A DNA stretch of 64,000 nt from Vespula vulgaris (taxonomy: Eukaryota; Arthropoda; Insecta; Hymenoptera; Vespidae): assembly GCF_905475345.1 (NCBI RefSeq), contig NC_066591.1, positions 8,987,001 through 9,051,000 on the forward strand. The letters are read 5' to 3'. A program made the position numbers and the translations under genes. Shown here in pieces: positions 46,530 through 59,519 of this stretch. The notes below the pieces were generated by a model, which did no database searches, had not been told where the DNA came from, and saw nothing but the letters and a program-made list of their open reading frames with translations. Numbering within the stretch: the first letter of the stretch is position 1; each line of letters opens with the position of its first letter.

Positions 46530-47845
46530 ATTAATTTTTTAGTCAGAATTTAAATAAATTCCGAGGTAAATTGCTTTTCCCTCAGAATTTTCAGAAATAG
46601 TATCTTTGTCACTTGAATCACTTTTATTGTCATTCTCGCTATCATTATTTTGTAATGATAACATTTCTAATACATTCTCCATTAAACTGCCTTTATCTCA
46701 GTAGGGTTTCTGAACCTTTGATGTGTGCTGACAGTATTTCTTGCAGCTATCTGATATGATAAATTTATTTGGATCAGCTAATCTATCAGTCAATTCATTA
46801 CGTGTTAAAGTAGAAGGATTTCGTTCCATTTCTGTCTATACTAGTTCGATGGGGTTTAGCTTACACATACACGGAGGTACTCTTAAAACGTTATGACCAT
46901 GCAGTTTTATGAACTGCTACATTGGCTATAAATATTTTTTCATTATTTTTATTTCGATTTATCAGGGCAAATAATTGATATTTTTTCGTATTTTATAAAT
47001 GAGGGACTTTATTTTTTAAGAGTCTTTTAATCATGTCTTTCTTTGCAGTATATTGCTTTATTAACTTCAGTCAGGTGATACGACGGTATATTATCTATCA
47101 CTAGAATTCTATCACAGAATTAACTGGGATCTTTGGAATTAAATTTTCTTATATCTATTTTCCAAACTTCTACGTATTCATTTGGCTATATTAGTCGCCA
47201 ATTATAGTATTTGTTTTAAAAATTAATTTAGCTCCATCCATAAATCCATGTTCTCCTTCATCGTGGACTACTATATAACAATGAAAGATACTTGTATTTT
47301 TTAAAACATCAAACATTTTCTTCGTTCGTCTATATTTATCGAAACTAAATAGAGCATTGTTTATTAACTAGCGTATTCTTCGTCAATATATATCATATTT
47401 CTATTCTGAGATCTGCAATAATCAATCGTTTTTATATATTTCCCTCGCTACGGAAATACAAATATTTGGCCTGTTTCTTAAAATTTTACAGATACTGTTA
47501 TTATTCCTCCACTGCTTGAACAGTTTTTCAAGAATTTCTGGAGACTGTGTAGTTCTCACGGAAAATGTATTTTTTCCCGAATAGGTACTCGTAATTGAGA
47601 CGTACTTGATAAAATTTTTTATTTAATGTAGTCATACATAATATTCCTTATTTTTACTTTTTCATCTTCAAAAAAGTGAAATACCTTTTCCATTTTCCTT
47701 TATATTTTTTTCTTCTTATACAAATTTGGAACCTTCCTTCCGAATCTTACTAATCGATTTAGTAGATAAATCAACATAGTCAATTGCATGAACATTGGTT
47801 TGCTGAATGTTATAAAGAAGTTGATGTACTCTATGATTTTTCATT
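46530..47845 (-). mobile_element. Tc1/mariner-superfamily transposase remnant
   Basis: Minus-strand peptides in order: IDYVDLSTKSISKIRKEGSK (helix-turn-helix side, near 47,760); NRNMIYIDEEYAS (near 47,395, first catalytic Asp, usual IVYLDETW-N); HDEGEHGFMDGAKLIFKTNT (near 47,240); RILVIDNIPSYHLTEVNK (near 47,110, second Asp, usual VVIDNA-YH); LRVPPCMCKLNPIELV (near 46,870, region of the third acidic residue, usual LPPYH-ELNPIELVW), and an acidic tail NDSENDNKSDSSDKDTISEN (near 46,620). This matches the insect Tc1-like DDE family with acidic C-terminus. Many stops and frame changes make it dead. Confidence 0.83.
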
Positions 47846-47919
47846 GCTCCTTTTCATGACCCGACACACAATGCTTAGAGTCTCGAATTGTGAGAATTGT
47901 GAGAACAATCCCATTTCAT

Positions 47920-48160
47920 CTAGAAAGTAATGACGAAAAACGTATAGTACTAACTAGTGTTATTCTTTTTGCTAGTAATTTTGATACAAACGGTAAGCTT
48001 CTAAAAAAATTGTCAGTTGTTATGGTTCTTCCCTTTATAGAATATGGTTCCATAAGTTTGAATAGGATAAATTCACTTAGAGATTGTGATATTACTCGTG
48101 ACTCATCCTTTCCTAAGAAGTTAAGAAAAAGAGGAAATTGACTATATCGAAGTGAGGAGG
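47920..48160 (-). pseudogene. piggyBac-like remnant 5 (short internal fragment)
   Basis: On the minus strand from about 48,135 to 47,930 one frame reads LGKDESRVISQSLSEFILFK, LMEPYSIKGRTITTDNFFRS and LPFVSKLLAKRITLVSTIRF. This is the region around the second catalytic Asp of piggyBac transposases (usual: LGKDE-R, LS--VVLRLMEPYL-KGRNVTTDNFFTSL-LA--L--K-TSLVGT). It resembles remnant 1 more than the others. The rest of the transposase is absent. The plus-strand frame 47,890-48,141 is its shadow. Confidence 0.8.
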
Positions 48161-49670
48161 ATTAATAACATTACTTGGCTTTCTCGGAGTATTAGATTCT
48201 TCCTACCGACGATACTGCAAATATTGCTTTTGTTGTAAATAAAGCTAAAGCTAAAAGCAATAGTTGGGAGGAATGAAAAATACAATCGATCTTTGTAAGA
48301 ATGTAGATGTTATTTGTCCCCGCATAAATCTAGCACAGGACGAAGTGCGAGAAAAAAAAGAATTCGGAATTGGAAAAAAATAAAAGATAATAAGTAATCA
48401 AAATTATTGAAAAAAATCGAAAAGAAAAGTAGACAACTACTATTAAGTTGAAAAAAGCAAGTCGGAATATATTATATTTCAGGAGCGTTTTCATGAGAAT
48501 TTAATTATTTAATTATTTAAATATAAAAAACTAACGAATACATTATTATTGACATAGATAATATGAATGGAGTTGAAATGCAGCGTACATTAGAAAAGGA
48601 TTAAATACAGTAGTATTTCAATACTTTCGGTAATTTAAAATTGCTATTGGAATTAATAAAATATTTGAATCAATATTGTTCGATAAAGATATTACGAAAT
48701 TATAAATCTGATCTATTATACGATACGAGTAATAGACTTTCTTAAATGCCGTAACTGTATATATATGTTTGTATATAATGACAGTATGCATATGTTGTGT
48801 ATTATGGCTCCTTTGGTTGATAATATGATCTACTACTATTTTGTTTATATCATAATTTTCTGATTTTTTTAGCTGCTTCAATGTATTTTTCTATTTTCTT
48901 CCTATATTTACTATCTTCCTGTTTTCTTTTATATGTTTATTGTATTTGTTATGGCTATTTCAATTAGTTGTGTTATTTTCTTGTGTTTGTGGATTAGTGT
49001 GATCTCCAGTTTATTGTGTAATGTTGTTTTATCGGTAGTAACGCTTCTATGCCAGTACGTTTTGTATTCATTATTTTGTAGTACATTCACAACAAAAATT
49101 GAAGAACTAAACTGATTGTAAGATATCAGTGTAATTATCAATTTTTACAGAACAGCTGGTACAAAATCAATATAGATTCTTCGTATGTCTTCTAGTTAGA
49201 CATAGCTTCTCCTCAGATACTCGAATAACTAAATGCATTTTTTTTTGTTTGCATCTGCTTAAAACAATTCATTATAATAATATTATAATAATATGATTTA
49301 GGAGGTAATAATATTATCAAAAGATGTTAATAAATATATTTATATCCTATTGCAAAAAGTACTGTATTTCTTCATCTTTCGTTTATCTTGCCATATTGCT
49401 CTTACTATCTAAAAAAATGTGTTGTAACAATAAATTGACAATAATATTACTTAGAAAAATAATACATATACGTATTTATATCATTGTAAAATATAAATGT
49501 AAATATCAAATTTACGTATTGAAGTGACGATTCTGCTGAATTTCTTTTCTGTTAATTTAAGTGCCGTTCTTTTGATGAAGTATTGTTGAAGCCTGTGAGA
49601 TTCAAATTAGTCAATGATTCTGTTTTTAGAAATGAAAGAAAGATGAAACGTCCCTACAAATTTTCGAAAA
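48161..49670. other. AT-rich interval without a recognised gene
   Basis: No family recognised on either strand. The frames 48,618-48,881 (-) and 48,929-49,141 (both strands) have biased composition and no matching copies. Confidence 0.5.
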
Positions 49671-49679
49671 AATTTCAGG

Positions 49680-50335
49680 AAAGCAGGACGAGACGAGAAA
49701 GAAATTCTGTAACACAAGGATAGAGCAATGTTGGCGTTACAGAAAAAGAGGACATTTTAAGAACTAGTATCTGCAATACTAAAAGAAGAAAAAGAATTAT
49801 TTGAAGCTCAAAAGTGACACCGAAGTAAGGACGAGAGGGATAACCTAGTTTCGTCGAAGGACAGAAAACAAGGAAATTATTTTCCTTTTCAGAAAACGAA
49901 AATTCCTCACAGATCCGTCAGCCTCACTTCAGGACAATAGATATAGAGCATTTTAATTCGATAAAATCGAATTTACGATGATAATAGGGGGGCTGAAAAT
50001 GGTATATGGCAAAAATTAATATAGATTTGTATTGGGAACTTTATTTAAGTCAGAATGTACATTTAGCGAACATAGCAGAGAATATTATATTAGATTCGAA
50101 TTTTATTAAGAAGAATAATTGTATAATAGATGTAAAATTAATGGGTGGGGAGGAAAAAATACGTATAGCAGGCAAACAAGCTATTATGAAGCAAAAAGAA
50201 GAATTTAGAAAAAGGAAAAGAATGGGAAGTACTTTATTATTTGAAAGGTTTGTTTTAAAGGAATATAGAAAAAATTCCAGAGAAAAAGACGAAACAAATA
50301 GAACAAAATTCTTTAGAAAGGATCATTAAGATATT
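49680..50335 (+). pseudogene. Ty3/Gypsy Gag-protease region remnant
   Basis: Near 49,725 the plus strand reads QCWRYRKRGHFKN then a stop and YLQY, a damaged CCHC knuckle (usual CWRCGKRGHFKN-C). The frame 50,006-50,329 begins MAKINIDLYWELYLSQNVHL and continues ANIAENIILDSNFIKKNNCI and IDVKLM, matching the end of Gypsy retropepsins (usual: ADI-ED-ILG-DFL---N--ID). The retropepsin Asp-Ser/Thr-Gly is not seen. It would process or package the element; RT is absent. Confidence 0.6.
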
Positions 50336-50811
50336 TTTATCAAATCTTCTTTTGATATAGGGAGACGTAATGTTAGATAGACACAGATGATTTTTTGCTA
50401 TTAAATAAACACCTAAGAGGTTTCAAATTTATTAACAGTAGGAGAAACAGCACTTAATTACTGACATGAAGGAATAAGGAGTTTTAGAAAAAGCTACGGA
50501 GTCAAATAGTTTGGTTTCGAAAAAGAATAAACCAACGAGCTGTTTTGGAGGTTAACAAGAAGTTGAACGGCATTATAAAGAAGCATTCTTATCTATTTTT
50601 TTTTATTAAATAAATTTGTTATTATTAGTACATGATTAAAAGAAATACAATATTATTAAAAAATTAGTTATAATAAATTCTTTACAATAATAACTGTAAT
50701 ATTACCAGTTTATGATTATTATTGGCGTGACACAGACATTTTAATGTAGAAAACATGAATTTTTAATAGTTAATATTTTGTCACAATTAACAAAATGATA
50801 TATATATATAT

Positions 50812-51702
50812 ATCATCTCCTTTTTATTAAATTATACCTTTTTAAGGATATTATTTTTATAATACATATTTATTTTATTTATTCTATGGGAAACATTTTA
50901 TGTTTAGAAATAATATTTATTTTTTTAATATTTATTTTTTTTATATTAGGAAACACATTGTTAAAAATATGTTGTTTATTTATATTAAATACTATTCAAA
51001 AGAAATAAAAAATTCATTGATTATGATACTTGAAACATGGCACGGCGCGTAATCATCTTATCTTGAAAACATTTCAGCAACAGTAACTTGTTTCTTTCAT
51101 CTTTATCTTTTTAAGAGATAAGAATTTGATTAGTAAATATAACAGTACAGGTCCATTTAATACTCGTTTGCGTATAAAATTGTCAATAAAGAGGACTCGT
51201 GTCGTCAAACAAATATTAGGTCTACTTACAAAGTATTATATGTTAAATGGTTAATTGAAAATTGGATTTCAATCGGTTATCGAAAAGGAAGATCGATTTC
51301 TACAAACTTTCATTATTCTTTATGTATAAAATAGTTAATGGTCGGATCGATACTGATATTATTGATGATATCCAAGCAATTCAATATCAAAGCACTCAAT
51401 GGGAAGAGTCGATATATATTAAAATTGTAGGTACTTGATATCAATTTTCGAAACTGACATACTTCAATGAATCGATATCAAGTTGAAAAGCGTTTATATC
51501 GGATCAATATCCATTTGATGATACCTAATAATATTGAATCAATTTCCGTTTGATGATACCTAATAATATTGAATCAATTTCCGTTTGATGATACCTAATG
51601 AAAGTATTGACACTCGTTTGATACTTATGTTTAATATTGTTTTTTATTAAATAAATTTTTTATTAAATAAATAATAATATAATTTAATAAAAAGGAGATG
51701 AT
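50812..51702. repeat. 891-bp segment bounded by a perfect 25-bp inverted repeat
   Basis: The 25 bases at 50,812-50,836, beginning ATCATCTCCTTTTTA, are the exact reverse complement of 51,678-51,702. The bases just outside do not pair. No transposase is inside and no target-site duplication is clear. It may be a nonautonomous DNA transposon or an old inverted duplication. Confidence 0.6.
51510..51600. repeat. 35-bp tandem repeat, about 2.6 copies
   Basis: TTTGATGATACCTAAT recurs at 35-bp spacing from 51,511, 51,546 and 51,581; the first two units are almost identical. It lies inside the inverted-repeat segment. Confidence 0.93.
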
Positions 51703-54685
51703 GTTTAATATTGACACAGAAACAAACGAATAGCGATTTTTTGGATTAACGAACGAAAATCTGAAAGATGAAAGACTGAAAGACAAATCGTCTTTATATT
51801 TTCATAGAAGTACGGAACGGGTATTAATACTTCCACAGACGTATCGATAGCCGTATAAATATTCGTGATACAGCAAAGAAAATAAAAATATTAACAGTTT
51901 TTCTATTATTTCCGGAGATATACAAACTTTCTCTCGTTTGTACATTTGCTCGACAATGTCAATACTCGATAATATTCAACTATTCTATTTTACTCTCTTG
52001 TACTCTTTATTGTTTTCTACTCTCTGCTCTGATCTCTTGTATTCTCTGCTCTCTCTGCATTGGTACCTAGTCTCTCATATTAGTTACCGCTTCTTTCTTT
52101 CGTTCCCTTATTATCGCTTTCTTGTATCCAGATATATCTTTTAGGCCTTTTCAAACAAAGTCCTAGACATCATGTAATCTCCTCACGTGCATCTCTATCG
52201 GTCATATACTCTCGCTTACATACCGCTCATGTCATTTATATTACTAGTATTACGTTTCTATCTTATAGATACTAATCTTAGCACTCTTTCGATATACACA
52301 CACACGCGCGCATACACGTGAATATTTTCATAACATAATACTTACGACTTAGAATTAGTATTCGATACGACATCATAATTTGTAAACTGATATCGATAGT
52401 ATTGATTTGTTATCGGTCTAATTGCTAGTGATATTAATCGATGTATTGATGTTCAAATTATCCTTGGATATTAACTGATAGAAACGAATAGATTAATCGA
52501 ACGATTATCACGAATGGGAATTTGATATTTCAACAGAATTTATAGTTATGAATAAGCTATCTGGTTGATGATAAAAAGTTTCATCTTGTATTATGAAGAA
52601 TTAATTACGTATAGTAGCATACCGTAAAATATGTCGAAAGTAAGGGCGAACGAGTTAGTCTTGAACAAGGAAAGTAAGTAGTGAGGTTGGAGCGAGGTAG
52701 GCAATTAGCAAGCATTAGATGAAAGCCTCAATGTACATGAAAGAAATGAATTTATGAATTTGGAGGAACACATAAGGATACAAAAAGGTTTGTAATTTCG
52801 TTGGTGAATTGCGGAAATATTTAATTCATATTGTTTCCTAATATATCATAAAAAGTGTAGGATTTTTTTTTATTTAAAAAAGAAAATTAAGCTTTAAATG
52901 ATTGAAATTTTCCATTAAATAAAAAATAATAAATTCGATTGTTATATCTGGGATTCGTGACAAATATTTCGTCAAAGAAAAGAAAATTTTTTGTTAAGAT
53001 AAGAAATCTTCTATTGTTGAGAAATGACTTTTGTTTGTTTTTCTCTGTTCCATTACAATCAGTTAAATATCATCGGATTAAAGGAATAAAAATTATATAA
53101 TATTAATAATTTATAACCTCTATAAGTAATACATATATACAGACACACACAAATTGATAAAAATAGAACATATATACATATAAATATATATATATAATTG
53201 TAATAATATATGAATTTATTGTGAATGGAATAGAATTTTCAGATTTCTTTAATGCAACTAATATTGTAAAAAAGTTCTTTAACAGAAAAATATCAGAGAC
53301 CAGCGACAGAATAATTTTGTCAGAGATTTGTCAGAATTATCTTCTAATAAAATTTACTCGACTTCGGATCTTTGATAGTTGGTAACTTTCTGTCTATTTT
53401 TGCCCTATTATTTTGTTAACGGGACCATGGCAGTCACCTATGGTATAACTATGTAAAAATTTCCAATTAATTACTTTCAATAATTATTATAAGTAAAATA
53501 TAAGCAAAATTAAAAACTTCTTAATAATAGAAATAACTGGATAAACAGTGCAAAGTAAAGATCGTAGACAATAATTAATTATTGTTATTAATAATTTTTG
53601 TTTCTATTAACAAACAGAATAAGTAGTCTAAACTTCGAATAGAGAAAATTTATATTAATTCATCTTTATATTATATTATTCATCTTTAATTATTACTTCA
53701 AATATTATTGATCAGTTCATTTGTTTTCGTTGGTTTCAAAGTTAACAGATAGAATATTAGGCAACAATTAAATTTTCTGACGTACTGTTTTAAAACAATA
53801 TCAAGAAAAGTAAGATTTGCTATTGCAGTCCCTACAATTTTCCATTATTATTTTGTACAATTTTTATACTAAAAATATCGTTGAAACATAACCGATTAGC
53901 AAGTTGTGGTATAAGCAACCGAATATTTAATTAGAAGATGTATATTTAGACACAGCTTTAATAACTTATCATTGTAAGCTAATACTAATATAAATTCAAT
54001 TATTATTCCTGGGATAAAATTTATAAAAGTCCTGTACATTTTAATAAAAGTGTTAGAAATAAATAATACATTCAAAACTCATTCGTGAAAATAAATCAAA
54101 TTCTCTCCTTCATTTTCTCTCTTCTCTTTATTTTCTCTACCTCCTTTCTCTCGATTATATATGTATATTGCTCATGTACACACGCACATATATGTATGTA
54201 TAATAATATATTATAAAGTATGTATATAATATAATATACATATATGTACGTATAATAATATATACTCATAAGTTGTATTGTTATCTTTGCAGAAATAAAT
54301 AGAAACTTGTATTATATTTTGAAGAATTTTACAAAAATAATACTGGGCTGTAAACGAAATTTCTTCTCCGCTGTGAAAACGGTAGCAAACGTGTTAAAAA
54401 TTTTTGGACGACTTATTTCAGATTTTAATTCGATTCTGTCTTCGTCTCGATATCTCTAATAATATCCTATACGATATTCTTGGGTATCTTTAAAAGATTC
54501 GCGACTTCTCGTACTGCTTTTTTTTTCATAATGAAACATTACTAATTGGTGTATGTCGAATCATGTATTATTTTTATTTCCGTGATTCATTTCGCGTCAG
54601 ATGACGACTAAGTGTAATTGTAAGAAATATTCAACACATATTTCTATAATTTAATATCTTCGATATTGACCTAGGATATTTATAA
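51703..54685. other. AT-rich interval without a recognised gene
   Basis: No coding family recognised. GATATC- and ATCGAT-rich sequence runs through 51,340-52,510. A CT-rich tract with many TCTCT repeats lies at about 51,930-52,110. Short TA/CA runs occur at 53,130-53,200 and 54,150-54,270. Confidence 0.5.
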
Positions 54686-54689
54686 ATAT

Positions 54690-55175
54690 ACTACAGTTAT
54701 CATACACTACATTTTAATTTTATAATGCTGATAAAATCATTGCGGGATTTTAAAATTAATACATATCCGTGATTGCACAAGAAAAAGGAAGATCTACTTG
54801 CAGATCCACACCATTTAAATGTTTATGGAATATAAAATATATAATACTCGACGCCTTGATAATTGAAAAGAATTTTTATCTGTATTTATATTTGATACGT
54901 TCTATTTATAGAGGAGATGGGAAGAAATTAAAAATATTTGCGCTTATCTATAGAGATTCAAAAATATATTCTGTGAATTTCCACTTGGTGTGTCCGGTGA
55001 ACTGGAATTTAATTTCTATTTTTTTTTTTCTTGAAATACTGAAATTCATTCTCCCTTCTTCCTACAGTAATTTTTCAAGGCCAATGGATTGGTCTTACTT
55101 TTTTTTATTTTCATATTGCTTTCTCTTGCTGGCATTTTTAAATCACTTACCAAACAAAATTATTAAGCCTACAGA
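54690..55175 (-). pseudogene. Duplicated locus copy D: upstream/5' part only
   Basis: It aligns on the same strand with 43,180-43,610 plus 45,565-45,640 of copy C and with 29,700-30,186 of copy A. Landmarks are TTTTAATTTTATRATG (54,711 and 43,188), ACAAGAAAAAGGAA (54,776 and 43,255), GGAAGAAATTAAAAATATT versus AGGAATTAAAAATATT, and GCTGGCATTTTTAAATCA. The exon-like part of the family found left of this point in copies A-C is not recognisable here. The plus-strand 139-residue frame 54,769-55,188 is not shared by the other copies and is probably chance. Confidence 0.55.
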
Positions 55176-55279
55176 TCGTGATGATTGATTGTGAGTAAGA
55201 AACGCTATAAAAACAAATGTGTTACAAACAAATACGTTTAGATAGATAAGTTACGTAAGATAGATAAGATAGATAGATA

Positions 55280-55425
55280 CGTTAAGATAAAAAGACAAAG
55301 TAAATCAATAACGGACGAAAACAAAACAAACATTTTGTACTTACTATAGGTCGTTAATATTACACGTATCTATCAACGAGTGGTTATGTGTCGAGATAAT
55401 CAAAAACAGGATTTATTGAGAGTCC
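55280..55425. repeat. Upstream-region repeat, copy of 37,420-37,560
   Basis: Shares AACGGACRAAAA, ATCTATC-A-G and GTGGTTATGTGTCGAGATAA-like blocks with the sequence upstream of copy B. Confidence 0.65.
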
Positions 55426-55589
55426 CGTGAAGTGAACACATTGTTCTTTTTCCGTTATCATAAATTATCATCATATATGTATATGATGCATATAGGCATA
55501 TTTTTCTACTTTTTCTTTTTATCATTGTTCTTATTACTATATTATTATATTATATATTATTATTATAGTAATAGTAGTAGTAATAGTAA

Positions 55590-56725
55590 TAGTAATAATA
55601 TAATGTAAAATCAGTGAATAATAAAAATAATACGAAGCTATAAAATAGCGCTGGAAGAAAAAATGCGTAATGTGGATGGAACTCATGTTTTAATCTTTAT
55701 CAAAATAATATGTAATATATAAGTGTATGATCACTAATTTTTATTTTTGAAGAAATAATCAATAAATGTGTATACTTTATAACTATTTGTCATCAAACCA
55801 AATCGTACCGCTACTGTATCTTATTTACTACAAAACATCACGAAATTCACATCACCATCAGCGAAGAAAATAAATGTAAGAGATTGAATTGTATATCTTA
55901 TTAAATTATTAGATAAGGAAAGAAAAAGAATAAATTAGTTGATTATGTTATATAAGTACAATAAAAAACACAAGAGGTCATTGAGCTTGCGATCCCTGTA
56001 TTATGAAACTTTTTTTTTATAAAAATATAAATAATTTTTATTTGACAACATACAATAGTATAAAAGTCTGTATAACGGAATTACAAAACTAATATGCCTG
56101 CCACACTTCTACTACACACTTCTAAGAAGTTTGCATTTCTATATAAAATCTGGAAGGAACTACAAATTTTTCTAAAATTGAACAGTATCTTAGAAACAGA
56201 TCTATTGACATGAACGATTGGACTCGTATATTCTTATTTTTGTCCTAGAATTATTTATCCAAAGCTCATTAAAATGCACGAGTGAATTACTGTAGCTTTT
56301 CCGTGCGAGCATCGTGAAACGCATTTCATTGCGTTTGAAATATAATAGTTTAGAAAATCTAAGCATCATCAGCTTCCACTACACAACAAGCAAACAATCG
56401 TCACGAAAATAAAACAAACACCATTCAAGCGTGTATATATAAATTAATAGTGGGTATACAAGCTCCTTTTTTGCCACAAATTTCGAAGGTTGAAACAGGC
56501 ATTGTACAAAACTTCTTTTTCGCGAAAGATGTCGAAAGAAGCATTTACTATGTACATATTACAATGGTAATAGGCGTAGTTACTGACTGATTTTGATGAA
56601 CAAGGTCTTATTTTAAAGATGAACGTTTAATCAAAGACGGCGCTATTTCGAATTTTTGAAAAGGCTTTATACTTTTGCATGATATATTTTCAAAGAAAAA
56701 TTATTTTATAGTGAGATTAGTTTTG
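55590..56725. repeat. Long upstream-region repeat, copy of 6,540-7,600
   Basis: About 1.1 kb aligned on the same strand with the 6.5-7.6 kb block; see there for landmarks. It lies directly upstream of copy D, which ties the 6.5 kb block to the duplicated locus. Confidence 0.82.
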
Positions 56726-56729
56726 TGTT

Positions 56730-57565
56730 CATGTTTAATAGAAATGAAAAGTAAAGTTTAAAAGTACTTATAATTAGAAAACTTGAAAATCTTGGAAAAG
56801 TAATTTATATTATTCCATAATAATGTTCAGAATATACTTAATTGAGTCAAAACATTGAAGCTTAGATAGATCAATTTTAATAACAATAACGATCGTTAAA
56901 ATTTTCATGATATTATTATCAGTATATATAAAACATTTTTTCATGAACCAGGATTTTAGAGCAATAATATAGAGTACAATTTCTATTGTTCAAACTTATT
57001 TTTGAAAATGTGCAACATTTTAGATTTTATGATGATACAACTAGAGATTTCTAAATTACTTAAGGAAAAGAAAGAGACTGATAACATCGAATTCGAGAGT
57101 GTTAATATCATAATCCTAGGCTATCTCAAAATATTTAACTGAATACCAGTAATGTAATGACATGCCAAAATCTGTAACTGATTACTGATAATATATTCGT
57201 AAATTATTTCAAATTTAATAACTAAAAACGCTCCTCTGCAATGTTTGTTAAGAGGCATCAACACACATTATTTGGAAATAATAAAAATTTCTGGTCTCAA
57301 AATAGCTACAAAAGCAATGTAGACTAGATATATAGAAAAGGAAATCTAAAAATACTGTTTTTATTTACAGATTTTGTAAAATTCTAATATATAAAATTAG
57401 ATATTTTGTCAAATACCACACTAGAAAATATTATTATTAAATATTAAAATTTAATTATTAATTTGTTTGTTCAATTTTGCTTAATTTTATTAAATTTTAG
57501 TGTTAAATATGTTAAATAGTTGTATTCTTTTATAATTTAGTAATATGTTTTATATTTCAAGTTAT
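56730..57565. other. AT-rich interval without a recognised gene
   Basis: Nothing recognised between the duplicated-locus block and the satellite. Confidence 0.55.
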
Positions 57566-57569
57566 TATT

Positions 57570-59519
57570 AATACTGGAATGAAACTCCAGTATTTTGCCG
57601 ATTTTAAATGAAATATTAAAACTGAAATTATTTCCTATTAAACATCTTAAATGGCTCCTAATTGATATTTGATCTGTCTGAAGCTTTTATTACCGATTCT
57701 GTGCACTGTAAAATTGATAAAACCACCCTTAAACACCGGTACTTTGCCGAATTTTTTGAAATATTAATATTATTATTTATATTATTTATATTATTAATAT
57801 TATATAATTTGAAATATTAATATATATAAATAATTTTCTATTAAGCACCCTAATTCACCCCTAATTCACCCTAATTAAGCCGGACCTGTCAAAAACTTTT
57901 ATAATATATATGGAATTATATATCCATCGTAAATTAATAAAACCATTTCGATAACCATGCAATTTTTCGATTTCAATTGAAATATTAAAAATTGTAAAAT
58001 TCTTTTCTAAGCACACTAATTGTTCCCTACTTGAATCGGCCCCGTCCAAAATTAATATTTTTTTTTGTACTTCGTAAAATCAGTAAAACAACCGTAAAAG
58101 TCTGGTACTTTTCTGAATTTAATTGAAATATGGAAAATTAAAAAATTTTATTTTAAGCAACTTGATTCATCTCTAATTATGCTGGACCTTTTCGAAACTC
58201 CTATTACAGATTTTGAGCAGCATAAATTTATTAAAATAATACTGAAACTCCGCTACTTTGCCGATTATAATTCAAATATTATAAATTAAGGAATTTAATA
58301 TTAAGCACCCTAATTCACTGCTAATTGGACTGGAATTAATCAAAACTTCGATTCACCCTTAATTGAACCGGTCCTGTCCGAAATTTTTGTAATACATCCT
58401 GTGCACCGTAAAATTAATGAGACCACTCAGAAACCCCGTTACTTTGCCAAATTTTTCGAAATAATAACATTTACAAAATTTTCATGAAGCATTCTAAGTC
58501 TCCCTTAATTGATATGGCCCTGTCCGAAACATTTATCATAGCTTCTGTGCACCGTAAAATAAATAAAGCTACCCTTCAACCCCGGTACTTTGTCGAACTT
58601 TTTGAGATGTTAAAATATAATGAATTTTTTTATAAAGAACCCTACGTCGCACCTAATTCAGTCGGCCTTGTCTGAAACTTAGATAATAGGTTCTGCACAC
58701 CGTAAAATTAATAAAAATACCATTAAACTCGTTACTATGCCGAAATTAATTGAAATAATAAAATTCAAAAATTTTTTTATTAGGCACTTTAAATCAATAC
58801 TAATTGAGTCAGCCTTTTCCGAAAGTTATATAACAAGTTCTGTGTACCGTAGAACTAATAATGCCATCCCTTATACTTGGTATTTCGCCGAATTTATTGA
58901 AATAAACAAAATTAAATAATTTTCTATTCAGCACCCTAAATCACCTTTAAATGAGCCGGGACAGTCCAGAACTTTTATAATAGATTCGGTGCACTGTAAA
59001 ATTAATGAAGCTACTACTAAACCTAAGTATTTTTCGAATCTTTTACAATATAAAAATTTATAGAATTTTTTATAAAGCACCCTAAGTTGCCCTTAATTGA
59101 TACAGACCTGTCCAAAATTTTATAATACATTCTGTACATCGTAAAATTAACAAAACCATCCTGACACACATGTGCTTTGCCATATTTACTTCAGTAATTA
59201 AATTTAAAGAACTATTCTGCTAAGCATCCTAATTCGCTCTTAATTGAGCCAGCCATATCCGAAAATTTTATAATACTTTCTATGAACGGTAAAATTAACA
59301 AAATCATCCTTAAATCTCCATACATTGCCGAATTTAATACAAATATTAAAATTAAAAAATTTTTTTATTAAGTATTCTAAATTACCACTAATTTTGCCGG
59401 CTAAGTCCGAAGCTTTTATAATAGATTTTGTGCGCAGTAAATTTAATAAAACCACCCTTAAAACATGGTATTTTGCCGAATTTAATAAAGTATTTTTTAA
59501 ATTCTAATATACAAAAAAA
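57570..59519. repeat. 147-bp satellite, direct-orientation part (about 12 monomers)
   Basis: A landmark GTGCACCGTAAAATTAATAA recurs in diverged form at about 57,701, 57,924, 58,068, 58,216, 58,401, 58,547, 58,694, 58,841, 58,989, 59,134, 59,281 and 59,430. Most spacings are 145-148 bp; two are longer because of AT insertions (57,750-57,820) and a partial extra block (near 58,340). Each monomer also has TACTTTGCCGAATTT, AAGCACCCTAATTCACC and CTGTCCGAAACTTTTATAAT in the same order. Monomers differ by roughly 20-30% by eye, so the array is old. Because 147 is divisible by three, open frames run across monomers (58,484-58,675, 58,737-58,919, 59,325-59,507) and repeat with a 49-residue period; they are not genes. 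Confidence 0.93.

Noticed and set aside
54769..55188. 139-residue plus-strand frame
   Set aside because: Not conserved in the aligned copies A and C, where the same DNA is full of stops.
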